Positions 1 through 10,013 of a stretch of DNA of 64,000 bases are shown here, piece by piece (position 1 is the stretch's first letter; every line of letters begins with the position of its first letter). The notes beneath the pieces were generated by a model. It had not been told where the DNA came from. It saw only the letters and a program-made list of their open reading frames with translations, and made no database searches. The DNA is taken from positions 62,001 to 126,000 of the forward strand of contig NZ_JACICD010000001.1 of the NCBI RefSeq assembly GCF_014195655.1, read 5' to 3'. The translations under genes and the position numbers were made by a program. The stretch comes from Ancylobacter tetraedralis. GTDB lineage: Bacteria; Pseudomonadota; Alphaproteobacteria; Rhizobiales; Xanthobacteraceae.

Positions 1-757
1 TCAGCGGCAGCCAGCGCTCATAGGCCTCGAGGGCGGCCTCGCGATTGCCGGCAAAATAGGGGTCGATGATCGCGCGGATTCCGTCGGGATAGCCGCCGCC
101 GGTCATGGCGCCGGTGGCCCCGGCGTCGAGATCGGCCATCAGGGTGATGGCTTCCTCGCCGTCCCACGGGCCGATGATGGCATCGCCGCCGGCCTCGATC
201 AGCGCGCGCAGCTTGTTCGCGGCCTGCGGCACCTCGATCTTGAAATAGGCGAGGTTCTCGATCTCGCGCGCCATCCTGGCGAGCAACGGCACGGAGAGCG
301 GCGTGCCGGCGACGGGGGCGTCCTGCACCATGATGGGGATACGAATCGCGTCGGAGACCGCGCGGTAGAAATCGAGGATGGAGGCTTCCGGCACGCGGAA
401 GGTGGCGCCGTGATAGGGCGGCATGACCATGACCATGGCCGCGCCCATGTCCTGCGCGCGCTTCGAACGCTCGGCGCAGATATGCGTGGCGAAATGGGTG
501 GTGGTGACGATGACCGGCACGCGCCCGGCGACATGTTCCAGCACGGTCCGCATGACGAGATCGCGCTCGTCATCGCCGAGCACGAACTGCTCGGAGAAAT
601 TGGCGAGGATGCACAGGCCGTGCGAGCCGGCGTCGATCATGAAGTCGATGGCGCGCGTCTGGCCCTCTAGATCGAGCCGGCCTGTCGCGTCGAACACGGT
701 CGGGGCGACCGGGAAGACCCCCTGGTAGGGACCGGCGGCGGAAGTGGTCGTCATCAT
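1..757 (-). CDS. 2-keto-3-deoxy-L-arabonate dehydratase-like (DHDPS/NAL family), C-terminus cut by window edge
   Basis: This class I aldolase-fold protein probably dehydrates 2-keto-3-deoxy-L-arabonate to 2-oxoglutarate semialdehyde in the non-phosphorylative arabinose route. About 252 residues are visible and the frame is open to base 1, so roughly 50 residues are missing. Visible motifs are ANFSEQ (residues 52-57), a substrate-loop variant QDAPVAG (145-151) and the Schiff-base lysine K173 in YFKIE. The start is the first of two tandem ATGs (757). It is the last visible gene of an operon whose preceding gene is an IlvD/Edd dehydratase making exactly this type of substrate. The family also includes dihydrodipicolinate synthase and other keto-acid lyases. 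The specific substrate is inferred from context and the NFSEQ loop. Confidence 0.8.
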   Translation of the reverse strand, partial: MMTTTSAAGPYQGVFPVAPTVFDATGRLDLEGQTRAIDFMIDAGSHGLCILANFSEQFVLGDDERDLVMRTVLEHVAGRVPVIVTTTHFATHICAERSKRAQDMGAAMVMVMPPYHGATFRVPEASILDFYRAVSDAIRIPIMVQDAPVAGTPLSVPLLARMAREIENLAYFKIEVPQAANKLRALIEAGGDAIIGPWDGEEAITLMADLDAGATGAMTGGGYPDGIRAIIDPYFAGNREAALEAYERWLPL

Positions 758-819
758 GCACCCTTCGTGGAAGTGGGCCGTACGAGCTGGTTCTGAACCA
801 GGGATGGAGACCGCGTGAC

Positions 820-848
820 CCGATCCGATTGCGTGGCAATCCGATCGG
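820..848 (-). other. Intercistronic stem-loop
   Basis: Two 13-base arms (820-832 and 836-848) pair with one mismatch around a three-base loop, between the dehydratase stop (857) and the downstream aldolase start (757). There is no U-tract. It more likely adjusts mRNA stability or partial termination between the two genes than ends the transcript. Confidence 0.5.
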
Positions 849-856
849 CGCGGGCG

Positions 857-2617
857 CTAGTGATTGTCGCGGGGGACCGGCGAGCCGGTGCGCCCCACGA
901 GGAAGTCGAGATCGGCGCCGCGGTCGGCCTGCAGCACGTGGTCGATGTACAGACGCTGGTAGCCGCGCGTCGCGTGCGGGGCGGGCGGCACCCATTGGGC
1001 GCGGCGCTCGGCCAGTTCGTCGTCGCCGACATGCAGGTGGAGCGCGCGGGCGGGCACGTCGAGCGTGATGAGGTCGCCGTTCCGCACCAGCGCGAGGGGC
1101 CCGCCGGCGGTCGCCTCCGGGGCGACATGCAGCACGACCGTGCCATAGGCGGTGCCGGACATGCGCGCATCGGAAATGCGGATCATGTCGCGCACACCCT
1201 CGCGCAGCAGCTTGGCCGGCAGCGGCATGTTGCCGACCTCGGCCATGCCGGGATAGCCCTTCGGCCCGCAATTCTTCAGCACCATGATGCAGGAGGCGTC
1301 GATGTCGAGCGCCTCGTCATTCACCGCGTGGTGCATCTCCTCGACGCTTTCGAACACCACGGCGCGGCCGGTATGCTGCATCAGGTGCGGTGAGGCGGCG
1401 GAGGGCTTGATCACCGCGCCGTCGGGGGCGAGGTTGCCCTTGAGGATGGCGATGCCGGCATCCGGCTTGAACGGCGCCTCGAACGAGGTGATGACCTCGC
1501 TATTCCAGTTCGGCGCCTTCTCGACATTCTCCCACATTGTGCGGCCATTGACGGTGAGCGCCTCCTTGTGGAGCAGGCCGCGCTCGCCCAGCGCCCGCAG
1601 CACGGCGGGCAGGCCGCCGGCATAGTAGAAATCCTCCATGAGGAAGCGGCCGGACGGCATCAGGTCGACCAGGCAGTGGATGTCGCGGCCCAGCCGGTCG
1701 AAATCGTCGAGCGTGAGATCGACGCCCACCCGCCCGGCAATGGCCAGAAGGTGCACCACCGCATTGGTCGAGCCGCCGATCGCCGCCAGCGTGCGGATGG
1801 CGTTCTCGAACGCGGCGCGGGTGAGGATGTCGGAGGGCTTCACGTCCTCCTTCACCAGATCGACGATGCGCCGCCCCGCCATGCGGGCCAGCAGGTTGCG
1901 CCGCGCGTCCACCGCCGGAATCGCGGCGTTTTCCGGCAGGCCGATGCCGAGCGCTTCCACCATCGAGGCCATGCTGGAGGCGGTGCCCATGGTCATGCAG
2001 CTGCCCGAGGAGCGGTTCATGCCGGCTTCCGCCTCATGGAACTCTTCCAGCGTCACCTCGCCGGCGCGCAATTGCTCGCTCATCGAGATGATGTTGGTGC
2101 CCGAGCCGATGATCTGCCCGCGATAGACGCCGCGCAGCTGCGGCCCGCCGGAGACGCCGATCGTCGGCAGGTCGGCGGAGGCCGCGCCCATCAGCAGCGC
2201 GGGCGTGGTCTTGTCGCAGCCCATGAGCAGCACCACGCCATCGAGCGGATGGGCGCGGATCGCCTCCTCCACATCCATCGAGGCGAGGTTGCGGAACAGC
2301 ATGGCGGTGGGGCGCATCGTCACCTCGCCGAGCGAGGAGACGGGGAATTCCAGGGGATAGCCGCCCGCATCCAGCACGCCGCGCCGCACATGCTCGGCGA
2401 GGTCGCGGAAATGGATGTTGCAGGGCGTCAGCTCGGACCAGGTGTTGCAGATGCCGATCACCGGCCGACCGTCGAAACGGTCCTGCGGCTGGCCGCTGTT
2501 CTTGAGGAACGAGCGGTAATAGAAGCCCATCTTGTCCTGGCGGCCGAACCAGGCCTGGCTGCGCAGCTTCTTCGTGTCGTCGTGGCTCGAACCGTCGTCG
2601 TTCATCGGGGCACCCAT
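857..2617 (-). CDS. IlvD/Edd-family sugar-acid dehydratase, L-arabonate dehydratase type
   Basis: This [2Fe-2S] dehydratase of 586 residues removes water from an aldonic acid, most likely L-arabonate, to give the 2-keto-3-deoxy acid. The cluster cysteines appear as C66, C134 (in MGCDKT) and C207 (in GSCMTMG). Their spacing of 68 and 73 residues matches that recalled for structurally characterised L-arabinonate dehydratase. The serine of RMSGTAYG is the expected catalytic base. The C-terminal ending resembles sugar-acid dehydratases rather than dihydroxy-acid dehydratase (IlvD). The ATG at 2617 directly abuts the stop of the upstream regulator; a second ATG four codons in (2605) is possible. 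Alternatives are xylonate or galactonate/fuconate specificity. Confidence 0.88.
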   Translation of the reverse strand: MGAPMNDDGSSHDDTKKLRSQAWFGRQDKMGFYYRSFLKNSGQPQDRFDGRPVIGICNTWSELTPCNIHFRDLAEHVRRGVLDAGGYPLEFPVSSLGEVTMRPTAMLFRNLASMDVEEAIRAHPLDGVVLLMGCDKTTPALLMGAASADLPTIGVSGGPQLRGVYRGQIIGSGTNIISMSEQLRAGEVTLEEFHEAEAGMNRSSGSCMTMGTASSMASMVEALGIGLPENAAIPAVDARRNLLARMAGRRIVDLVKEDVKPSDILTRAAFENAIRTLAAIGGSTNAVVHLLAIAGRVGVDLTLDDFDRLGRDIHCLVDLMPSGRFLMEDFYYAGGLPAVLRALGERGLLHKEALTVNGRTMWENVEKAPNWNSEVITSFEAPFKPDAGIAILKGNLAPDGAVIKPSAASPHLMQHTGRAVVFESVEEMHHAVNDEALDIDASCIMVLKNCGPKGYPGMAEVGNMPLPAKLLREGVRDMIRISDARMSGTAYGTVVLHVAPEATAGGPLALVRNGDLITLDVPARALHLHVGDDELAERRAQWVPPAPHATRGYQRLYIDHVLQADRGADLDFLVGRTGSPVPRDNH

Positions 2618-3340
2618 TCAGCCTGCTGCGCCGTGGCGGCGCAGGCCGTTGAAGATCACATTGGTCATGGCGGCGGCGGCGGCTTCCGCGTCCGCGTCGG
2701 CGATGGCCTCGACGATGCGCTCATGCGCGGCCACCGCGATCTCGTGCTCGCGCGCATCGCCCGGCGCGGAAAGCAGGAAGGACGAGCGCAGCGCCGCTTC
2801 GATCACCGCGCCGATGGAACGCATGAACGGATTGCCCGAGGCGGTGGCAATGGCGACATGCAGCGCCAGGTCGGCCTCGGCGAAGCCGTCGGAGGCGCCC
2901 GGCTCCTGCCGCATGCGCGCGACCGCCTGGCGCATCAGCGCGAGGTCTTCCCCGGAGCGTCGCTCGGCGGCGAGCGCGGCCGCGCGCGGTTCCACCGCGA
3001 GGCGGATTTCCGAGAGATCGCGCAGGAAGCGCTTGTCGATGCCGGCGTCGAGGTGCCAGGCGAGCACGTCGGGGTCGAACATGTTCCACGCCGCGCGCTC
3101 GCGCACCACCGTGCCGACCCGCGCCTTGGTGGAGAGCAGGCCCTTGGCCACCAGGGTCTTCACGCTCTCGCGCAATACCGGGCGGGAAACCCCGAACAGC
3201 AGGATGAGCTCGGCATCGCCCGGCAGCTTGGCGCCCTCGCCATAGCGCCCGGCAATGATGTCGATGCCGATGCTGCGGGCGATTTCCGCATGGTTGGAAT
3301 GGGCGCGGCGGGCGGGAATGACGATGATCTGCGACGTCAC
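2618..3340 (-). CDS. GntR-family (FCD subfamily) transcriptional regulator
   Basis: This 240-residue regulator has an N-terminal winged helix-turn-helix (about residues 15-75, with LPGDAELI and VSRPVLRESV) and a C-terminal all-helical FCD ligand domain rich in R/E/H. Family members are usually repressors released by sugar acids. The start is a GTG at 3340 whose last two bases lie in the stop of the upstream permease (GTGA overlap), so the gene is translationally coupled. It sits inside the transporter/dehydratase operon and probably controls it through the inverted repeat at 8312-8328. The ligand (arabonate or its keto-deoxy product) is inference. Confidence 0.88.
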   Translation of the reverse strand: MTSQIIVIPARRAHSNHAEIARSIGIDIIAGRYGEGAKLPGDAELILLFGVSRPVLRESVKTLVAKGLLSTKARVGTVVRERAAWNMFDPDVLAWHLDAGIDKRFLRDLSEIRLAVEPRAAALAAERRSGEDLALMRQAVARMRQEPGASDGFAEADLALHVAIATASGNPFMRSIGAVIEAALRSSFLLSAPGDAREHEIAVAAHERIVEAIADADAEAAAAAMTNVIFNGLRRHGAAG

Positions 3341-4368
3341 GGCCGGGCGACTCCCTGAGCGATGGCCGCCGGAGGCGGCGGAGACGGCCGCCCGGAGCGG
3401 CGCGCCGGACGACGGGCGAGGTGGAGCGTGATCTGCTGGAAGGCGATGAAGGCGAACAGCAGCAGGCCGGTGGCGATCTTCGCCCACCAGCTCGACAGCG
3501 AGCCGTCGAAGCTGATGTAGGTCTGGATCAGACCCTGGATCAGCACGCCGACAAAGGAGCCGAACACGAAGCCATAGCCACCCGAGAGCAGGGTGCCCCC
3601 GATCACCACCGCGGCGATGGCGTCAAGCTCCACCCCTACCGCCGACAGCGAATAGCCCGAGGAGGTGTAGAGCGAGAACACGATGCCGGAAAGCCCGGCC
3701 AGCACGCTGGAGAGCGTGTAGATGAGCACCGTGGTGCGCGGCACGTTGATGCCCATCAGCGCCGTCGCCGCGCGCGAGCCGCCCAGCGCATAGACATTGG
3801 CGCCGAAACGCGTGAGGTGCAGCAGCACCATGCCGCCGATCACCACCGCCAGCATGATCATCGCCGGAACGGTGAGCCGGGCCCCGGTGCCGAAGCGGAT
3901 CGCGTGGTCGGACAGGTGGGCATAGAGATCGGCGTTGATCGGAATCGATTCGGTGGAGAGGAGGAAGCTCACGCCCCGCGCCAGGAACATGCCCGCCAGT
4001 GTGACGATGAAGGCCGGCAGCTCGAAATACTGGATCACCGCGCCCATACAGGCGCCGAACGCGGCGCAGATGATCAGGATCAGCGCGAAGGCCATGAGCG
4101 GGGGCACGCCCCAGCGCTCGATGGCCAGCGCCAGGAACACCGTGGTGAAGCCGATCACCGAGCCGACCGAGAGATCGATGCCGCCGGAAATGATAACGAA
4201 CGTCATGCCCACCGCGACGATGCCGAGAAAGGCATTGTCGGTCATGAGGTTCATCACCACCCGCATCGAGGCGAAGTTCGGATAGACCAGCGAGCATAGC
4301 AGGAAGCCGGCGAGGAACACCGCCGTGGTGGCGAGAACCGGCATCAGGCGGGCGAGCGAGCGGATCAT
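3337..4368 (-). CDS. yjfF: Sugar ABC transporter permease, YjfF-like
   Basis: This inner-membrane permease of 343 residues belongs to the RbsC/AraH (CUT2) class. It has many hydrophobic segments and the family signatures GIDLSVGSVIG near residue 65 and AVVIGGTLLSGGYG near 255. It is the second of two permeases and pairs with the YtfT-like protein to form a heterodimeric channel. The order binding protein, ATPase, YtfT, YjfF equals that of the Escherichia coli galactofuranose importer. ATG 4368 follows an AGGAGG by five bases; an in-frame TTG one codon earlier is less well spaced. The C-terminal tail is unusually rich in Arg and Pro. Confidence 0.88.
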   Translation of the reverse strand: MIRSLARLMPVLATTAVFLAGFLLCSLVYPNFASMRVVMNLMTDNAFLGIVAVGMTFVIISGGIDLSVGSVIGFTTVFLALAIERWGVPPLMAFALILIICAAFGACMGAVIQYFELPAFIVTLAGMFLARGVSFLLSTESIPINADLYAHLSDHAIRFGTGARLTVPAMIMLAVVIGGMVLLHLTRFGANVYALGGSRAATALMGINVPRTTVLIYTLSSVLAGLSGIVFSLYTSSGYSLSAVGVELDAIAAVVIGGTLLSGGYGFVFGSFVGVLIQGLIQTYISFDGSLSSWWAKIATGLLLFAFIAFQQITLHLARRPARRSGRPSPPPPAAIAQGVARP

Positions 4369-4378
4369 CAAAGCCTCC

Positions 4379-5374
4379 TCACGCTTTCCGGGGGCCGAAC
4401 AGCACGCGCAGGCCCGCCAGATGGGCGCCGAGCCGCGGCGACTGGGCGAGCAGCACGGCCAGCACCACCACCGCCTTCACCACGAGATTGGTCTCGGGCG
4501 GCAGGCCGGACAGGAGGATGCCGGTATTCATCGCCTGTATGATCAGCGCGCCGACCACCGCGAGGATGATGGAGAAGCGCCCGCCGAACAGCGAGGTGCC
4601 GCCGATCACCACCGCGAGGATGGCGTCCAGCTCCAGCCACAGCCCGGCATTGTTGGCGTCCGCGCCGAGAATGTCGGCCGCCGCGACGATGCCGGCCAGC
4701 GCGGCGCACAGCCCGCTCCATACATAGACCGCCAGCGTGATCAGCCTTGTGCCGATGCCGGCCAGCGCGCTGGCGCGCGGGTTGCCGCCGCTCGCCTCGA
4801 TCATCAGGCCGAGCGCCGTGCCGCGCACCACGGCCAGCGTCAGCGCCAGCATGGCGAGGGCGAGCACGATCGGGGTCGGCACGCCCAGCACCGAGCCGCC
4901 ACCGAGAAAGGCGAGATCGGGCGAGGTGAAGGTGACGATGCGCCCCTCGGTGATGAGCTGCGCGATGCCGCGCCCCGCCACCATGAGGATCAGCGTGGCG
5001 ACGATGGGCTGGATGCCCAGCACCGCGACCAGGAAGCCGTTCCACAGCCCGCACAGCAGCCCCGCGCCCAGCGCGGCGGCCAGAACCACCGGCAGCGAAT
5101 GGCTGTCGGCAAGGCTGGCGGCGATGGCACCTGAGATCGCCATGACCGCGCCGACCGAGAGGTCGATGCCGCGCATGGCGATGACCAGCACCATGCCGAG
5201 CGAGAGCAGCGCCACCGGCGCGCCGCGGTTCAGCACGTCGATCAGACTGCCGAACAGCCGCCCGTCCTGCAGGCGGATGTCGAAGAATTGCGGCGACACC
5301 ACCCAGTTGGCGGCGAGGATCAGCGCCAGCGCGCCGATCTGCGCGGTGCCGACACGCGGCAGGCGAAGCGCCAT
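4379..5374 (-). CDS. ytfT: Sugar ABC transporter permease, YtfT-like
   Basis: This CUT2-class inner-membrane permease has 331 residues and carries GIDLSVGAVMAISGA around residue 70 and LAVVIGGTSLFGGR in the C-terminal half. ATG 5374 is chosen because the hydrophobic, conserved part starts immediately after it, 11 bases downstream of the ATPase stop. It forms the channel with the YjfF-like permease and is energised by the YtfR-like ATPase. Its family imports furanose sugars or aldopentoses; the substrate here is inferred from the downstream arabonate enzymes. Confidence 0.88.
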   Translation of the reverse strand: MALRLPRVGTAQIGALALILAANWVVSPQFFDIRLQDGRLFGSLIDVLNRGAPVALLSLGMVLVIAMRGIDLSVGAVMAISGAIAASLADSHSLPVVLAAALGAGLLCGLWNGFLVAVLGIQPIVATLILMVAGRGIAQLITEGRIVTFTSPDLAFLGGGSVLGVPTPIVLALAMLALTLAVVRGTALGLMIEASGGNPRASALAGIGTRLITLAVYVWSGLCAALAGIVAAADILGADANNAGLWLELDAILAVVIGGTSLFGGRFSIILAVVGALIIQAMNTGILLSGLPPETNLVVKAVVVLAVLLAQSPRLGAHLAGLRVLFGPRKA

Positions 5375-5385
5375 GGTCCCCTCCC

Positions 5386-6921
<1,536 letters not shown>

Positions 6922-7067
6922 GGCGGTCTCGGCGGAACAGTTCTGTGCGAGGCTTGCCGGCAGGACAGCGGCGCCGGCGGGTGCAGGAGCGTCTGTCTCT
7001 GCCGCTGTGGACAGGCCGGTGGATAACCAATGGCGATCCACAGGGAGGAGGACCCATCCCCCGATGT

Positions 7068-7158
7068 CGTTATCCCGGTCCGCGCGACACGCGGGCCGAT
7101 CCGGGATCGCTCACCCTGTCCCGCGATCCCGGATCGGCCGCGGCCGTCCGGGATGACG
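7068..7158. repeat. Composite palindrome in the ytfQ-ytfR spacer (REP-like, mRNA stem-loop)
   Basis: A perfect 17-bp stem (7094-7110 with 7123-7139, 12-base loop) is nested inside outer arms at 7068-7078 and 7148-7158 that pair with one G-T mismatch. It lies in the spacer between the binding-protein stop (7259) and the ATPase start (6921). Stable stem-loops at this place commonly protect the abundant binding-protein message and attenuate the rest of the operon. The outer sequence (TATCCCGG ... CCGGGATGAC) looks like a dispersed alphaproteobacterial intergenic palindrome. The rest of the spacer shows no gene. Confidence 0.75.
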
Positions 7159-7258
7159 TGGGTTGGTGGACGCCGGAGTCTGGGGCCGTCGCATGCGACG
7201 GCGTCCCCCATGCCGCCGCCCGGGCTCGGCTCACGGGCTTCGGCTCACGGGTCTCGGC

Positions 7259-8224
7259 TCAGTAGCCAAGATCCTTCTTGGCGTCGTAGATCGCCTTCGG
7301 ATTGTCGGCCTGGGTGTAGAGCTTGGATTCGGTCTGGATCCACTTCGGCGGCACCGTGCCCTTGTCCTTGTAGGCGATGACCGCATCGAAGGCGGGCCCG
7401 GCCATGTTGGGGGTCAGCTCGACCGTGGCATTGGCCTCGCCGGCCGCCATCGCCTTGAAGATGTCCGGCACGGCGTCGATCGAGACGGTGAGCACGTCGG
7501 TGCCCGGCTTCAGCCCGGCTTCCTTCATCGCCTGGATGGCGCCGACCATCATGTCGTCATTATGGGCATAGACCGCGCAGATGTTCTTGCCGCCGCCTTC
7601 GGCCTTGATGAAGCTTTCCATCACTTCCTTGCCCTTGGCACGGGTGAAGTCGCCGGTCTGGCTGCGCACGATCTTGACGTTCGAGGCGCCGGCGATGCCG
7701 TCCTCGAAGCCCTTCTTGCGGTTGGTAGCGACCGAGGCGCCAACCGTGCCCTGAAGCTCCACCACGTTGCACGGCTTGGTGCCGACGGTCTTCACCAGCC
7801 ATTCGCCGGCGACCTTGCCTTCATGCACCGAATCCGAGGTGACGGCGGTGAGGTAGAGTTCCTTGCCGGCGGGGTCGATGTCGCGGTCGAGCAGCACGAC
7901 CGGGATCTTGGCTTCCTTCGCTTCCTTCAGCACCGCATCCCAGCCGGTGGAGACGACGGGCGCGAGGAAGATGGCGTCCACGCCCTGCGCGATGAAGGAG
8001 CGGATCGCCTTGATCTGGTTCTCCTGCTTCTGCTGGGCGTCGGCGATCTTGAAATTGATGTTCCGCTTCTTGGCCTCGGCCTTGGAAACGGTGGTCTCGG
8101 CCGCACGCCAGCCCGATTCCGAGCCGATCTGCGAAAAGCCGACCGTAAGCTCGGCAGCCTGGGCATGGGCGGCGAAGAGCGTGCCGGAGACGGCGGTCGC
8201 GAGCAGTAAAGCCTTGAAATTCAT
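7259..8224 (-). CDS. ytfQ: Sugar ABC transporter periplasmic binding protein, YtfQ-like
   Basis: This 321-residue periplasmic binding protein has a Sec signal peptide (about 1-22, cleaved near AHAQA|AE). The mature start, TVGFSQIGSESGWRAAET, and later blocks such as QQKQENQIKA, VVELQGTVGASVA, SQTGDFTRAKGKEVM and VELTPNMAGPAFDA are nearly those of E. coli YtfQ. YtfQ binds galactofuranose with preference for the furanose form. As first gene of the operon it defines what is imported. Because the downstream enzymes degrade arabonate, L-arabinofuranose or a related furanose is as plausible as galactofuranose. Confidence 0.92.
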   Translation of the reverse strand: MNFKALLLATAVSGTLFAAHAQAAELTVGFSQIGSESGWRAAETTVSKAEAKKRNINFKIADAQQKQENQIKAIRSFIAQGVDAIFLAPVVSTGWDAVLKEAKEAKIPVVLLDRDIDPAGKELYLTAVTSDSVHEGKVAGEWLVKTVGTKPCNVVELQGTVGASVATNRKKGFEDGIAGASNVKIVRSQTGDFTRAKGKEVMESFIKAEGGGKNICAVYAHNDDMMVGAIQAMKEAGLKPGTDVLTVSIDAVPDIFKAMAAGEANATVELTPNMAGPAFDAVIAYKDKGTVPPKWIQTESKLYTQADNPKAIYDAKKDLGY

Positions 8225-8311
8225 TGGCGTTTCTCCCGTTGGTGTCGCCGTCACGCCTCTGCGGAGCGCTTGTCGGCCGGAAATCTATGCCACAGGAGTC
8301 GATAGCTGAAT

Positions 8312-8328
8312 AGTCATACTGTTTGACT
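8312..8328. promoter_or_regulatory. Candidate operator upstream of ytfQ
   Basis: The inverted repeat AGTCA-N7-TGACT lies 88 bases upstream of the ytfQ start in the only AT-richer stretch before the operon. Its size suits a dimeric GntR/FCD repressor such as the one encoded at 2618-3340. No convincing -35/-10 pair could be fixed by eye. Confidence 0.4.
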
Positions 8329-9424
8329 TTTTTCGCCGCCCGTCGATCCGCACTTCTATCTGGACAGCAACAAGGATCTGCCGCCGGGAACGGACCCCGT
8401 TCTGCACTACCTGCAATATGGCTCGCGCGAGCGGCGCAATCCCAGCCGCCCTGGCCGGTGCGTGCCGGCAATGAATACGGCACCCAGCGCATGATGGCGT
8501 GGCTGGAGCGGCGCGGCTTCGATGTCGTGCTGGTCTATTGCCCGCTGCCGGGCGAGGGGCCGGACGAGGCGCGGCTGCGCGAACTGATGGACTACTGCCT
8601 CGCTCTGGCGCAGCTGGACGGCGTGCCCGGGCGGGTGGACGGCGCGATCGAGCCCACCGGCCGCTGGGCGGAGACACTGCGCACCTTCTGCCCGGATGCG
8701 CTGGTGAAGGTGGCGCAGGCGCTCGACCGCGCGGTCGAGCCGGCCATGGTGATCGCCAACTATATCTGGACCAGCCGCAGCCTGCGCCATCTGCGCCCCG
8801 GCGTGCTGAAGGCGATCCAGACGCATGACGTCTTCTCCTCGCTCGGCGGCAAGGTGATCGAATTCGGCATCTCGCACGGCCTCGCCATGGCGCCGCAGGA
8901 AGAGGCCTTGATGCTGGAGCCGGCGGATCTCGTGCTCGCGGTGCAGCCCGAGGAGGCCGCGGAGCTGCGCCGCATTGTCAGCGGCCCCACGGTCCTGCAT
9001 GTCGGCATCGACATGAATGTGGTGAGCGAGGCCCGCACGCCGGAGCGCCCGACGGTGCTGCTCATCGGCTCGGGCAACGCGATGAACGTGAAGGGCCTGC
9101 GCGATTTCCTGCGCTTTTCCTGGCCGCGCATCCGCGACGCGATTCCGGAGGCGGAGCTGCAGGTCGCCGGTTCGCTGGGCCGCGCCGTGCCGTTCGGCAC
9201 GGAAGGAGTGCGGGCGCTGGGCTTCATCGACGACCTGACGCCGGTCTATGCGGGCGCACGCCTCGTCATCAACCCGGCGGTGGCGGGCACGGGCATCAAG
9301 ATCAAGACGCTGGAGGCGATGGCCCATCTGCGCCCGCTCGTCACCTGGCCCTCGGGTGTCGATGGTGTGGCGCCAGAGCTGCGCGCTGTGCGATGTCGTC
9401 ACCGACTGGCACGTCTTCACCGCG
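8327..9424 (+). pseudogene. Decayed glycosyltransferase gene, first part (remnant)
   Basis: Three frames carry one broken protein. Bases 8327-8445 encode a block of the type DPHFYLDSNKDL...HYLQYGSRERRNPS, a motif commonly found ahead of bacterial polysaccharide glycosyltransferases, directly behind an in-frame TGA. The frame then changes near 8450 to a GT4-like domain (RAGNEYGTQRMMAWLE ... VFSSLGGK ... LVINPAVAGTGIKIKTLEA). It changes again near 9387 to CDVVTDWHVFT. The start is missing and at least two frameshifts or deletions interrupt the gene. A 440-codon continuous frame exists here, but its ends are out-of-frame nonsense. The original product was probably a large multidomain glycosyltransferase. 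Confidence 0.75.
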
Positions 9425-10013
9425 GCAGGCGGCGACGCTGCTGGAGTTGCACCGCCGCGCGGTATTCACCGCCGTCACCATGCTCGACACCATGGCCTGG
9501 GACATCCTCGCCCCCCGCACCGGACAGCTCGACGCCGTGTGGCACGCGCTGCCCCGGATGGTGGACGGGCTGGCGTTCAACTCGAATTACTCGCGCGAGC
9601 GCTTCGCCGCGCGCTTCGGGCTGCTGGGAACCGCGCACGCTGTGACGCTGCATAGCCTCGATCCGGTGGAGACGGCGCCGCCCAGCGATTCCGTCCCCGG
9701 CACGGACGAGCCCTATATCCTCGTCTTCGGCAATAGCTACGACCACAAGCTGGTGGACCCGACGCTGGCCACTTTGTCGGACGCCTTCCCCTATGCCAAC
9801 ATCGTCGCGCTCGGCGGCTCGGTCGCGCCGACCCCGCGGGTGCGGCTGATGAAGAGCGGCGCGATCCCGCCCGGCGCCGCCGCCCCGCGCTGGCGCGACT
9901 GCGCGCATCGGCTGGTCGATCTCATCCACGACATGGCCGCCGGCAGTGACGGCCAGGGATGGGTCCGTCGCGAGGCGGTGATCGAGGTCTGCGGCGGGTC
10001 GCGCGCATCATGA
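9423..10013 (+). pseudogene. Decayed glycosyltransferase gene, second part (remnant)
   Basis: After a second frame change near 9420 a further glycosyltransferase domain continues, with an acceptor-side block (MLDTMAWDILAPRTGQ, FNSNYSRERFAARFG) and a donor-side block (EPYILVFGNSYDHKLVDPTL). The usual C-terminal sugar-nucleotide region then appears deleted, jumping from VRLMKSGAIPP to a terminal helix WRDCAHRLVDLIHDM. The frame ends in TGA at 10013, overlapping the ATG of the next gene (ATGA). A short product from an internal start is conceivable, but lacking both ends of the fold it is unlikely to be active. Confidence 0.65.

Noticed and set aside
1568-3358. Very long plus-strand frame of 596 codons opposite the dehydratase and regulator genes
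   Set aside because: It is His/Arg/Gly/Ala-rich with no family signature and lies antisense to two confidently identified genes; GC-rich codon bias creates such mirror frames throughout the window.
8323-9645. Single intact 440-codon glycosyltransferase gene
   Set aside because: The first 45 and last 90 codons are out-of-frame versions of conserved blocks readable in other frames, so the continuous frame is a by-product of frameshifts.
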